NCBI RefSeq assembly: GCF_019890615.1
Contig: NZ_JAINVZ010000037.1
Coordinates: forward strand, 1-45,128
DNA from: Streptantibioticus parmotrematis
Lineage (GTDB): Bacteria; Actinomycetota; Actinomycetes; Streptomycetales; Streptomycetaceae
Direction of reading: 5' to 3'
Length of the DNA stretch: 45,128 nt
Within the stretch, counting starts at the first letter, position 1. Each line of letters starts with the position of its first letter. Positions 9,007-17,412 of the stretch are shown here, piece after piece. Below the pieces are notes generated by a model, which was not told the origin of the DNA, searched no databases, and saw only the letters and a program-made list of their open reading frames with translations. The position numbers and the translations under genes are program-made.

Positions 9007-11772
9007 TCAGCCCTGCGGCGGGGGCGGCGGGTAGCCGTATCCCGGCTGGGGCTGCGGCTGGGACGGGGCCTGCGGCTCCTGCTGCCAGCTCTGGCCCTGC
9101 GCGGGCTGCTGCGGCCAGCCCTGCGGTGCGCCCTGCGGCGGTACGCCGGGCTGCGGGGCGCCGGGGTGCTGGGGGTACGGGGGTTGCTGCGGGGGCTGCC
9201 CCTCGTACGGCGGCGGGGGCGGCGTCTGCCCGCCCGGGTAGCCCTCGTACGGCGGCTGCGGCGCGTAGTGACCGGGCTGCTGTTGACCCGGCACCGGCGG
9301 CGCGACCTGCGGCGGCGGCGTGCTGCCGTCCCCTTGCGTCCACAGGCCCTGGGCCTGCTGCGCGCGGGAGAAGTCCTCGGCGATCATCGCGGCGAGGGTG
9401 AAGTACGCTTCGCGGGTCTTGGGCCGCATCATGTCGAGGTCCACCTCGGCGCCGGCCGCCAGGTGCTCGTCGAACGGTACGACGACCACACCGCGGCACC
9501 GCGTCTCGAAGTGGGAGACGATGTCCTCCACCTTGATCATCTTGCCGGTCTCGCGCACCCCGGAGATCACCGTGAGGCTGCGGCTGACCAGGTCCGCGTA
9601 ACCGTGCGCGGACAGCCAGTCCAGCGTGGTGCTCGCGCTGGAGGCGCCGTCCACGGACGGCGTGGAGACGATGATCAGCTGATCGGCCAGGTCCAGAACG
9701 CCTCGCATGGCGCTGTAGAGCAGACCGGTGCCGGAGTCGGTGAGGATGATCGGGTACTGGCGGCCCAGCACGTCGATCGCCCTGCGGTAGTCCTCGTCGT
9801 TGAACGTGGTGGACACCGCCGGGTCCACGTCGTTGGCGATGATCTCCAGACCTGACGGCGCCTGCGAGGTGAAGCGGCGGATGTCCATGTAGCTGTTGAG
9901 GTACTGGATGTTCTGCACCAGGTCGCGGATGGTCGCGCCGGTCTCGCGGCGCACCCGGCGGCCCAGCGTCCCCGCGTCCGGGTTGGCGTCGATGGCGAGG
10001 ATCTTGTCCTGCCGCTCGGAGGCGAGCGTCGCGCCCAGCGCGGTGGTCGTCGTGGTCTTGCCCACGCCGCCCTTGAGGCTGATCACCGCGATCCGGTAGC
10101 AGGAGAGCACCGGCGTGCGGATCAGCTCCAGCTTGCGCAGCCGCTCGGCCTCCGCCTGCTTCGCGCCGAACCGGAACCGGGACGCGCCCGGCACGTTGCT
10201 TCCGGGCTTGCGCGCCTTGGGCTGGTTGCGCAGCAGCCGGTCGGAGGACAGTTCGACCGCGGCGGTGTAACCGAGCGGCGCGCCGCCGACGGTGCGCTGC
10301 CGCTGGTCGGGCGAGACGGTGGGCCAGCCGCCGGTCCGCGGATCGACGGGGGCCTGCGGCTGGGCCTGCTGCGGGGGTTGCGGCTGCGGAGGCTGCGGGG
10401 CCTGCGGCTGCTGGGCCGCGGGCGGGGGCAGGGGCGCGGAGGGCTGACCGGGCTGACCGGGCTGACCAGGGTGTGGGTAGCCGTACGCGGGCGGCTGCTG
10501 GTGCTGCGGCGGTACGGGGGCGGGGCCGCCCTGCGCGGGGAAGGGAGGCCGCGGCGGCTGGTCGGCGGCGGGCGGCGGGAGCGGCGGCCCGGGCTGTCCC
10601 TGGTGGGGGTAGCCGTACGCGGGCCGCGGCGGGGGCGGCGGCTGCTCGGCGGGACCGGACTGCGGCTGCGGCGGCTGCTGTTGCTGCGCGGGCGTGGCCT
10701 GCGGCTTCTGGAACTGCGGGGGCAACGGAGGTACGGCCGCGTGCGGCTGGGGCTGCGGCGGCTGAGGGCCGGGCGGCTGGGGCGTCGGCGTCCACTGGCT
10801 GTCCGGCGCGGGCGGCGCCCACGACTGCGCTCCCACCGGCGCGACCGGCTGCCCCTGCGGGGGCTGGGCCTGCGGGGGTTGGGCCTGCGGGGGTTGGGCC
10901 TGCGGCGCGAATTCCGGGACGCGGTCGGCGGGGGAGGGCGGTCCGGGCACGGGCGGCGGAGGTATGGCGGGCCCGGACGTCTGCGGGGGCTGCGGGGCGT
11001 GCGGTGTCTGCGGAGGCTGTGAGGCTTGGGGAGGCTGCGGCGCCTGCGGAGCCGGGGGAACGGCGTCGGCGTCGGCGGGCGCGTCGGCCGTGGGTGTGGT
11101 GACCGCGGGCGGTGCGACGGGGGCCGTGGTGACCGGGGCCTGCGGCGTCGCGTCGGACGGCGCGGGCGTGGGCGCCTCGGGCCCGTCGGCCTCCGGTTCG
11201 GGCCGCTTGAGCGACAGCGCGGAGAACCGCTCGGTCGAGCGGAACGCGGGCTCCCGCCGGGCCTCGCCCGCGCCCTCGCCCTCAGAGGCCGTGTCCGAGG
11301 GGGTGTCGGCGGGAGCCGGGGCCTTGATGCCGTCGAGGGACAACGCGGAGAACCGCATGGTGGAGTTGGGCCGTTCCGCCCCGGACTGGCCACCCGCACC
11401 CGGCACTTGGCCGTCCGGCGTCCCGGAACCCTGCGCGGAAGCGGCGTAAGCAGCGGAAGCGGCCGGAGTGGCGGAACTCGCGGAACCGGACGAGTCCGCG
11501 GGGCCGGTGGCGTCGGAGAGGGCCGCCGGGCGGGGTGGCAGCGGCGGCGGAGGGGGCGCCACCGGAGAGGGCGCCACCGGAGGCTGCGCCGCGGCAGCCG
11601 CGGAACCCGCGCCGGATTCGTCCGCGCCGGCCCCCGCACCGCTTTCGTCACTGTTGTTCGTCATGTACCAGGCAGGCGGCGTGTAGTCGATGGTGAACTC
11701 GCCCGTGTAGTCGGCGTCCGTCGACCGTGCCCCGTCACCGCCGACGTGGTTCTCGTCCCGGTCGCTGCTCAC
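9007..11772 (-). CDS. EspI-like proline-rich MinD/ParA-type ATPase of the ESX locus
   Basis: A 921-residue protein with a disordered N-terminal ~530 residues rich in Pro, Gln and Ala, a MinD/SIMIBI ATPase core, and a second Pro/Gln-rich tail after about residue 800. The core has a deviant Walker [17 protein letters not shown] (KGGVGKTT at 567-574), then [11 protein letters not shown] and [10 protein letters not shown]. This layout matches mycobacterial EspI, an ESX-1 accessory ATPase. A short motif ST(M/E)RFSALSL occurs twice in the tail region (RFSALSL at 140-146 and 182-188). GTG 11772 was chosen because AGGAGG lies 4 nt upstream; an in-frame GTG at 11811 would add 13 residues without a better site. 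It probably regulates or positions the secretion machine; this role is inferred. Confidence 0.85.
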   Translation of the reverse strand: MSSDRDENHVGGDGARSTDADYTGEFTIDYTPPAWYMTNNSDESGAGAGADESGAGSAAAAAQPPVAPSPVAPPPPPLPPRPAALSDATGPADSSGSASSATPAASAAYAASAQGSGTPDGQVPGAGGQSGAERPNSTMRFSALSLDGIKAPAPADTPSDTASEGEGAGEARREPAFRSTERFSALSLKRPEPEADGPEAPTPAPSDATPQAPVTTAPVAPPAVTTPTADAPADADAVPPAPQAPQPPQASQPPQTPHAPQPPQTSGPAIPPPPVPGPPSPADRVPEFAPQAQPPQAQPPQAQPPQGQPVAPVGAQSWAPPAPDSQWTPTPQPPGPQPPQPQPHAAVPPLPPQFQKPQATPAQQQQPPQPQSGPAEQPPPPPRPAYGYPHQGQPGPPLPPPAADQPPRPPFPAQGGPAPVPPQHQQPPAYGYPHPGQPGQPGQPSAPLPPPAAQQPQAPQPPQPQPPQQAQPQAPVDPRTGGWPTVSPDQRQRTVGGAPLGYTAAVELSSDRLLRNQPKARKPGSNVPGASRFRFGAKQAEAERLRKLELIRTPVLSCYRIAVISLKGGVGKTTTTTALGATLASERQDKILAIDANPDAGTLGRRVRRETGATIRDLVQNIQYLNSYMDIRRFTSQAPSGLEIIANDVDPAVSTTFNDEDYRRAIDVLGRQYPIILTDSGTGLLYSAMRGVLDLADQLIIVSTPSVDGASSASTTLDWLSAHGYADLVSRSLTVISGVRETGKMIKVEDIVSHFETRCRGVVVVPFDEHLAAGAEVDLDMMRPKTREAYFTLAAMIAEDFSRAQQAQGLWTQGDGSTPPPQVAPPVPGQQQPGHYAPQPPYEGYPGGQTPPPPPYEGQPPQQPPYPQHPGAPQPGVPPQGAPQGWPQQPAQGQSWQQEPQAPSQPQPQPGYGYPPPPPQG
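10854..10898 (-). repeat. 15-bp coding tandem repeat in the EspI-like gene
   Basis: Three consecutive 15-bp units (CCTGCGGGGGTTGGG and one variant) encode repeated Ala-Gln-Pro-Pro-Gln blocks in the Pro-rich region. The length is a multiple of three, so copy changes would stay in frame. Confidence 0.75.
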
Positions 11773-11986
11773 TGTGCCTCCTGGATTGCTGTCATGCCCG
11801 GCTGCGTCCACGTCGCACGCGGGCGCGCGGCACCGCGAGGACGGACACGGCGCGTGCCGTGGGCCACCGGTGACCCCACCCCCGTACCGCGGCGGCTCCC
11901 GCAGCCTTTGCCCGCGCCAGCCCGGAGACCGGTGTCACGCGAGCCGTGCCACGGGCACCTGCTGTGCTCCTGCCGCTCAGGAGGAC

Positions 11987-12017
11987 AGCCTAATCATGTG
12001 ACCGGCATCCGTGTCAG
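11987..12017 (-). promoter_or_regulatory. Candidate promoter of the EspI-like gene
   Basis: On the minus strand CTGACA (12017-12012) and TAGGCT (11992-11987) are separated by 19 nt (18 if read as TGACAC). TAGGCT is a good Streptomyces -10. The 5' leader would be about 205 nt and contains a small CTCCTG/CAGGAG stem (11967-11983). Confidence 0.4.
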
Positions 12018-12054
12018 GTCCGTCCCCCGGGCGGAAGGCCGCCGCCGGTACGCC

Positions 12055-12831
12055 TCAGTCCACCCGGCGCGGGCCGCCCAGCAGCCCCGACTCCGCCTCG
12101 GTCGGCCGCGTCATCACGAACTGCCGGTGCTGTCGCGTGCACCACAGCGCGAACTGGTCGCCCAGCCCGGGCAGCGCCTCCACGTCCCGTTCCGGCAGCC
12201 GCATGAGCCGGCCGACCAGCCGCGCCTCGTCCGGCGAGACGCGCTGCACCCCGACGAGCGACGCGCCCTCCAGCAACCTCGGCGCGGTCGGCCCCAGATA
12301 CGGCAGCAGCGTCAGCACCGACTGCCACGGCGCCGCCGCCACCCGCCCGCGCGGCGGACGCACCCCCGCGTCCCGCACCACCAGCACCGGGCTGCCCACC
12401 GACGCCCCCTGCGGCGGAACCCGGCCGACGTCGTACACCGTCACGCACGGCTGACCGCCGCCCGCCGCCTGGGCCAGCGGGGTCCACAGCTGGGGGCGGG
12501 CGGTCTCCACCGCCACCCGGGCACCGGTGGCCGCGGTCCGCAGCGCGATGACCTGCGCCGTCCAGATCCCGCCGATCAGCACGACGTCCAGCGGCGTGGG
12601 CCGGTTGACGCCCAGCACCGCGGGACGGCCCGCGTTGTCCACCCCGATCACCACGCCGTCGTCGCCCACCGGCAGCCCCACGGCGGCCAGTTGCTCGACG
12701 GCCAGCACGTGCCGGGGCCGACGCGGCCCGCGCAGCCCGAAGCCCAGCCGGGGCCGCCCCCCACGCGAACGCCCGCCCACCGCCGCGGCGGTCACCGCAT
12801 CGCCCCCCGGGAACCCCGTCGGCGCCGTCAT
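12055..12831 (-). CDS. ESX-locus protein of unknown function
   Basis: I do not recognise a named family for this 258-residue protein. It is soluble by inspection: no signal peptide or clear membrane segment. It starts with a Gly/Arg-rich stretch (GGRSRGGRPRLGFGLRGPRRPRH in pieces) and continues with an alternating beta-type pattern (DGVVIGVDNAGRPAVLGV, PLDVVLIGGIWTAQVIALR). Its ATG overlaps the eccE stop by one base (TGATG), so it is translated by coupling to eccE and very likely works with the secretion complex on the cytoplasmic side. That placement is inference. The 282-bp gap after it separates it from the EspI-like gene. Confidence 0.75.
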   Translation of the reverse strand: MTAPTGFPGGDAVTAAAVGGRSRGGRPRLGFGLRGPRRPRHVLAVEQLAAVGLPVGDDGVVIGVDNAGRPAVLGVNRPTPLDVVLIGGIWTAQVIALRTAATGARVAVETARPQLWTPLAQAAGGGQPCVTVYDVGRVPPQGASVGSPVLVVRDAGVRPPRGRVAAAPWQSVLTLLPYLGPTAPRLLEGASLVGVQRVSPDEARLVGRLMRLPERDVEALPGLGDQFALWCTRQHRQFVMTRPTEAESGLLGGPRRVD

Positions 12832-14213
12832 CAGCGGGCACCCCCCAGCGGCAGCGTCGCCAGCACACCCGGCACCTGCTCACGGTCCAGCCGCACCAGG
12901 TCCACCTTCACCCCGCGCGCGGCACGCTCCAACTGCCGCCGCGTCGCGACCAGTTCGGTGTCGCTGCGCCCGGTCACCCGTATGTGTCCGGTGAGCGCCG
13001 CGACGTCGCCCGGCCCCCGGCTCGCGGTCAGGCTGAACGTCGAGGCCAGCGCGGGCATCGACGTCAGCAGCGCCACCAGGTTCGGCGCGGGCGTCCCGCC
13101 GGGGCCCAACCGGGGCCAGCGGCCTATCCAGTACGTCGTGTGCCGCCGGTCGTCGCAGCGCCAGGTGCGCGAGGTCTCGGCGGTACGGCGCACGGGGGTG
13201 TCCGACCGCGCGGCCTGCGCCCCCGCGTGCGGATTGACACAGGCCGAGGTGGCGATCGCCGACGTCAGCCCGGCCTCGTCCAGCACGCTGGCGTCGAAGC
13301 CCGCGCCCGCCAGTCGGCTCGCCAACTGGTCGGCGGCGCGCAGCAGGGCGCGCTGCGCCCCGACGAGCCCACCGCCCCTGGCCAGGACCGCCTCGGGGCA
13401 CAGCTGCGGATCGAGCTTCAGCGCGACCCAGGTGAGCCGGACCGACGGGGCGCCCGACTGGGCCTGCAACGGCGCGTAGGAGCGGGCGGCCATCGCCTGC
13501 TCCGGCAGGTGCGGCGCGGGCGCGGGCTGGGTGTGCTGGACGACCTGGACGGACTCCAGCCGTATGCCGTCCACCTCCAGCGCCCCGTACACCAGGTCGA
13601 GCGGCAGCGGCCGGGCCGTGCGCAGCGGACGCAACGGGGCGTCGTTCGCCTGCACTTGGAGCACCGCGGTCAGGAACGTGCCGTCGCCGACCATGCCCAC
13701 GGCGCGCTGCTCGCCGTCGGTGCGGTCCACGCGGTCGGCGTGGCCGTCCGGGCCGCCGCGTCCGGGGCGCAGGTAGGTCAGGGTCCGCAGACCGGGCTCG
13801 CACTCCACCGCGGGCGCGAGACCCGGGTCGGTGCCCGGCGGAACCGGCTGACCTGCCGTACGCCGCCTCGCGCGCAGCGCCAGCGCGGCCGTCAGCCACT
13901 CCGGCGCGGGCCGCCGGTGACGCCGCACCACGGCGAGCAGCACCAGCGCCACCGCCACCACGCAGGCGGGCACCACCAGCAGCGGGTGCGTCGCCCACGC
14001 GGCAAGCGGCACGGCGACCGCGACCTCGATCAGCACCAACTGCCCCAGCCGCAACGGCCCGAAGCGACCGGAGCGCGGCTGGAGCCGGAACACGGCGCCG
14101 GACGGGGCGTCGGCACCGGAGGCGGCGTCGGCACCGGACGGCGCGCTCGCGGCGGGCACCGCGCCGCTGTCCGCCCTGGTGCGGCCCCGTACCGCCGTCG
14201 TCGTGCCGGCCAT
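12831..14213 (-). CDS. eccE: Type VII secretion protein EccE
   Basis: EccE is the peripheral membrane-anchored subunit of the ESX core complex. The 460-residue product has a short Ala/Ser-rich N-terminus, two adjacent membrane segments (about residues 55-74 and 77-96), and a long cytosolic domain with EWLTAALALRARRR just after the membrane, as in EccE proteins. The family is poorly conserved, so the call rests on the two-TM topology plus position beside eccB. ATG 14213 is preferred: GAGGGGG lies about 8 nt upstream and the residues further upstream are Arg/Gly-rich and unconserved. It diverges from eccB and is coupled to the next gene by a TGATG overlap. Confidence 0.82.
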   Translation of the reverse strand: MAGTTTAVRGRTRADSGAVPAASAPSGADAASGADAPSGAVFRLQPRSGRFGPLRLGQLVLIEVAVAVPLAAWATHPLLVVPACVVAVALVLLAVVRRHRRPAPEWLTAALALRARRRTAGQPVPPGTDPGLAPAVECEPGLRTLTYLRPGRGGPDGHADRVDRTDGEQRAVGMVGDGTFLTAVLQVQANDAPLRPLRTARPLPLDLVYGALEVDGIRLESVQVVQHTQPAPAPHLPEQAMAARSYAPLQAQSGAPSVRLTWVALKLDPQLCPEAVLARGGGLVGAQRALLRAADQLASRLAGAGFDASVLDEAGLTSAIATSACVNPHAGAQAARSDTPVRRTAETSRTWRCDDRRHTTYWIGRWPRLGPGGTPAPNLVALLTSMPALASTFSLTASRGPGDVAALTGHIRVTGRSDTELVATRRQLERAARGVKVDLVRLDREQVPGVLATLPLGGAR

Positions 14214-14569
14214 CCCCGTCACCCCCTCGCACTCCGGCTGCCCGGAGTCCCGTTCCCCTCGCCGTCCGCGTCCTGTCATCGCCCCGGACCGGCCGCCCGA
14301 CGCCCGACCACCGTGCCGGGCACGGCTGTTGACAGGCTGTCGGCCCACCCGCACGGCGCGTGCGGATCCATTACCGGCATAGTAGAGGGCCGCACTGACA
14401 ACGACGGCCGGGTGCCCCGCCGACGGCCACGCCCGGCATTCCGGCGCCCGGCGGCCACGCGGCGCCGGGCGTCACCGGGACCGACAGCGACATCGGGACC
14501 GGCAGTGACATCGGGACCGGCAGTGACATCGGGGCTCACAGCGACATCACCGGGGGAGACGAACAGCCC
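14214..14569. other. Divergent regulatory region eccE / eccB
   Basis: A 356-bp gap between divergent genes. It contains a TTGACA at 14329-14334 with no good -10 at the right distance, a perfect 7-bp dyad CCGCACG/CGTGCGG at 14349-14365 that could be an operator, AT-richer sequence with TACTAT on the minus strand (14384-14379), and the 18-bp repeat array at 14477-14548. I could not assign transcription starts. Confidence 0.6.
14477..14548 (+). repeat. Four-copy 18-bp tandem repeat upstream of eccB
   Basis: Units start at 14477, 14495, 14513 and 14531. Units 2 and 3 are identical (GGGACCGGCAGTGACATC), unit 1 differs at two bases and unit 4 at more. The array ends 21 nt before the eccB ATG and would lie in its leader RNA. 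Confidence 0.85.
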
Positions 14570-16099
14570 ATGGCCTCACGGCGGGACGAGCTCAACGCGT
14601 ACACCTTCGCCAGGAAGCGGACCGTCGCCGCGTTCCTCCAGCCGTCACCGTCCGGCTCCGAGGAGGGCGCGCCGCGTCCGCTGCGCGCGGTGGCGCCGAG
14701 CCTCGTCGCCGCCGCGCTGCTGGTCGCCGGGTTCGGCGCCTGGGGGCTGATCAAGCCGGGCGCGCCGCAGGGATGGGCCGAGCCGTACTCCAAGGTCCTG
14801 GTGGGGAGCCAGTCCACCACGCGGTACGTCGTCGTCGAGGCGGGCGGCAAGAAGCAGCTCGACCCGGTGCTCAATCTCGCCTCCGCCAAACTCCTGCTGG
14901 ACCCCTCGAAGTTCGGCGTGCTGAAGGTCGACGAATCGGTCCTGGACAACGGCGAGATCCCGCACGGTCCCACGCTCGGCATCCCCTACGCCCCCGACCG
15001 GCTCCCCGGCGCGGGCGACGCCGGGACGCCGAAGCTGTGGGCGGTGTGCGAGCAGCCGGGCGGTGACGTGACCTCGGCGCAGAAGGCCGCGTTCGTGCTC
15101 GCCGCGCGCGACGCGCCGAAGGTGGATGGCACCGGGCGGCTGCGCGGCGACCAGACGCTGTACGTGCAGGGGCCGGACGGGACGCGCTACCTGGTGGACG
15201 CCTCGGGCACCAGGTTCCCCATCCAGCCGGGCGCGACGCGGGGCGGTGACCCCAACCTGCTGCTGCGCGCTCTCTTCGGCGACGGCGCGGTCCCGCAGAA
15301 GGTGACCGCCGACTGGCTGGAGACGTTCAACTCCGGGCAACCGCTGGCGTTCCCGCACCCCGACGGCTTCGGTGGCCCCGCCGGGGTGCCCCGGCTGGAT
15401 CCGCGACTGGACCACGTCGGCATGGTGCTCAGCGCCCCCAGTGGCGGCGGCACCCAGAGCTACGTAGTCCTGCGCGGTCAGGTCGCCCGGGTCTCCGCCC
15501 TCGTCGCCACCCTGCTGCTCAACGCGCCCGGCGCACCAGCGATGTACCCCGGCGGCACGCCCGCCCCGCAGCACGTCGCGGCGCAGGACCTCACCCCCGC
15601 CGCCACCCCGTACCTCGGTGACACCGGCTGGCCGGCCACCATGCCGCACCAGGCCGACACCGGCTCCACCTCCACCGTGTGCAGCGTCTACCGCGGCACG
15701 ATGAACGGCTCGCGACCCGCGCTCAGCGTCTGGGCGGGCACCGACTACCCGGCAGCCGTGGCGGACGGCGGCTCCACCGCCTACGTCACCCCGGGCTCGG
15801 GGCTGCTCTACCGCCAGGTGACCGGCAGCGCGGGCGGCAGCGGCCCGGTGTTCCTGCTGACCGACACCGGACTGCGCTACGGCGTGCAGTCCAACGACGA
15901 CAGCGACACCGCCAGGTCGAAGGTCACCGATCCGTCGGCCGGGAGCACGTCGGACGGTCAGCAGCAGACCGACGAGGCGCAGGTACGGCTCGGCTACGGC
16001 GGCGTCCAGCCGGTGCCGGTCCCGCGGACCTGGTCGTCCTTCCTGCCCGCCGGGCCCACGCTCGACACCAACAGCGCGGCCCAGCCGCAGGGTTCGTGA
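14570..16099 (+). CDS. eccB: Type VII secretion protein EccB
   Basis: EccB spans the membrane once and forms the extracytoplasmic part of the ESX core. The 509-residue product starts MASRRDELNAYTFARKR, the typical EccB cytosolic N-terminus, followed by one membrane helix (about residues 40-60). A large outer domain contains the recognisable YSKVLVGSQSTTRYVVVEAGGKKQLDPVLN region and Cys residues at CEQPGG and TVCSVYRG that likely form a disulfide. GGGGGAG lies about 11 nt before the ATG. The stop overlaps the mycP start by one base (TGATG), so EccB and the protease are coupled, as expected for partners that assemble in the same complex. Confidence 0.95.
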   Translation: MASRRDELNAYTFARKRTVAAFLQPSPSGSEEGAPRPLRAVAPSLVAAALLVAGFGAWGLIKPGAPQGWAEPYSKVLVGSQSTTRYVVVEAGGKKQLDPVLNLASAKLLLDPSKFGVLKVDESVLDNGEIPHGPTLGIPYAPDRLPGAGDAGTPKLWAVCEQPGGDVTSAQKAAFVLAARDAPKVDGTGRLRGDQTLYVQGPDGTRYLVDASGTRFPIQPGATRGGDPNLLLRALFGDGAVPQKVTADWLETFNSGQPLAFPHPDGFGGPAGVPRLDPRLDHVGMVLSAPSGGGTQSYVVLRGQVARVSALVATLLLNAPGAPAMYPGGTPAPQHVAAQDLTPAATPYLGDTGWPATMPHQADTGSTSTVCSVYRGTMNGSRPALSVWAGTDYPAAVADGGSTAYVTPGSGLLYRQVTGSAGGSGPVFLLTDTGLRYGVQSNDDSDTARSKVTDPSAGSTSDGQQQTDEAQVRLGYGGVQPVPVPRTWSSFLPAGPTLDTNSAAQPQGS

Positions 16100-17295
16100 T
16101 GCGCGCGCGTCGCCTGGCCCTGGCCGCGCCGGCCGCCGCCCTCCTGCTGCTGCCCTGCGCGGCCCCCGTCGGCCACGCGGCCACCGTCCTCGACGGCGAC
16201 GGCGAGTGCACGTACCCCGCGCCGCAGATCAAGGGCACCCCCTGGTCGCTGCAACGCGTACTGCTCGACCAGCTGTGGCAGTACGGGCGCGGCGAGGGCG
16301 TCAAGGTGGCCGTCATCGACACCGGCGTCGACAACCGCAACCCGCAGCTGCGTCAGGCCGTCGACACCCGTGACGGCGAGGACCTGATCGACCCCAAGGG
16401 CGACGGCACCGACGACACCGTCGGCCACGGCACCGAGGTCGCCGGGATCATCGCCGCCCGCCCGGCGTCCGGCACCGGCTTCGTCGGCATCGCGCCGCAG
16501 GCCACGATCATCCCCATCCGGCAGAACGATGACCAGGGGCACGGCGACACCAAGACGCTCGCCAAGGCCGTCGACGACGCGGTGCGCGACGGCGCCCGGG
16601 TCATCAACATCTCGCAGGACGTGGCCAATCCGCTCACCCCCGACCCCGTCCTGGGTGCCGCCGTACGTCACGCGCTCGACAGCGACGTCGTAGTGGTCGC
16701 CGCAGCGGGCAACGACGGCAGCGGCGGCAAGCTCAACACCACGTATCCGGCCGCCTATCCGGGCGTGCTCGCGGTCGGCGCGTCCGACCGCGACGACGAA
16801 CGCGCCGACTTCTCCCAGGCGGGCTCCTTCGTCGGCGTGGCGGCGCCCGGCGTGGACATGGTCTCCACGGTCCCGCTGGGCGGACAGTGCGCGGACAACG
16901 GCACGAGTTTCTCGGCCCCCTACGTGGCCGCAGTCGCCGCCCTCGTCCGGGCCAAGCACCCCGGCTGGACGGCGGGGCAGGTCGTCGCGCAGATCGAGCA
17001 GACCGCGGACCGGGTCGACCCCGGCCGCAACGACTTCATCGGCTGGGGCGTGGTCGACCCGGTCCGCGCGCTCACCGACGACGCCCGGCCGATCGACCAC
17101 CCGGTGCCCGACCAGCGGTCCGCCGCCACCGGTGAACGGGTGCGCCCCGCCGCCCTCACACTCGGCGAGACCCCGCAGCAGCGCGCGGAACGCACCGCCA
17201 CGTACGCGCTGGGTGCGGCGGTCGTACTGGTCGCGGCGATCGCGGGCGGCACGGTCGTGGTACGGGACGCACGACGCCGCCGTACGTCGCGTTAG
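16099..17295 (+). CDS. mycP: Type VII secretion mycosin (subtilisin-like serine protease), first copy
   Basis: Mycosins are membrane-anchored S8 proteases required for stability of ESX complexes, acting outside the membrane. The 398-residue product has a Sec signal (residues ~1-28, ending PVGHAA) and the mycosin start DGECTYPAPQIKGTPWSL. The triad is Asp74 (AVIDTGVD), His110 (VGHGTEVAG) and Ser270 (NGTSFSAPYVA); the oxyanion Asn lies in AAAGNDGSGG. A C-terminal membrane helix (~367-388) is followed by a basic tail. The ATG overlaps the eccB stop; a GTG one codon upstream is also possible. A second, diverged mycosin lies at 23092-24252. Confidence 0.93.
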   Translation: MRARRLALAAPAAALLLLPCAAPVGHAATVLDGDGECTYPAPQIKGTPWSLQRVLLDQLWQYGRGEGVKVAVIDTGVDNRNPQLRQAVDTRDGEDLIDPKGDGTDDTVGHGTEVAGIIAARPASGTGFVGIAPQATIIPIRQNDDQGHGDTKTLAKAVDDAVRDGARVINISQDVANPLTPDPVLGAAVRHALDSDVVVVAAAGNDGSGGKLNTTYPAAYPGVLAVGASDRDDERADFSQAGSFVGVAAPGVDMVSTVPLGGQCADNGTSFSAPYVAAVAALVRAKHPGWTAGQVVAQIEQTADRVDPGRNDFIGWGVVDPVRALTDDARPIDHPVPDQRSAATGERVRPAALTLGETPQQRAERTATYALGAAVVLVAAIAGGTVVVRDARRRRTSR

Positions 17296-17303
17296 CGGCC
17301 GCG

Positions 17304-17391
17304 ACGTATACGTGGCCTCGCGCGACACCACGTATACGTCACGGCGTGCGGAGCAACGTATGCGTCACGCCTGCCGGAGCGACGTACGTAC
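17304..17391. repeat. Four palindromic ACGTATACGT-type repeats with a 26-bp period
   Basis: Cores start at 17304 (ACGTATACGT), 17330 (ACGTATACGT), 17356 (ACGTATGCGT) and 17382 (ACGTACGTAC), exactly 26 bp apart. The first two are self-complementary. Parts of the intervening 16 bp are also similar (GTCACG after cores 2 and 3; CGGAGC before cores 3 and 4). The array fills the 117-bp gap between convergent mycP and the Pro-rich membrane-protein gene. Function unknown: protein-binding array or terminator region. Confidence 0.85.
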
Positions 17392-17412
17392 GCGGCCCGC
17401 ACCTACTGCCCG

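Noticed and set aside
14276-14539. Minus-strand 87-codon frame across the 18-bp repeats
   Set aside because: The frame is open only because the repeat is a multiple of three; composition is Gly/Pro/Val repetitive and there is no ribosome binding site.
17304-17391. CRISPR array
   Set aside because: Only four 10-bp cores with a 26-bp period, no long identical repeats or unique spacers of normal length, and no cas genes.
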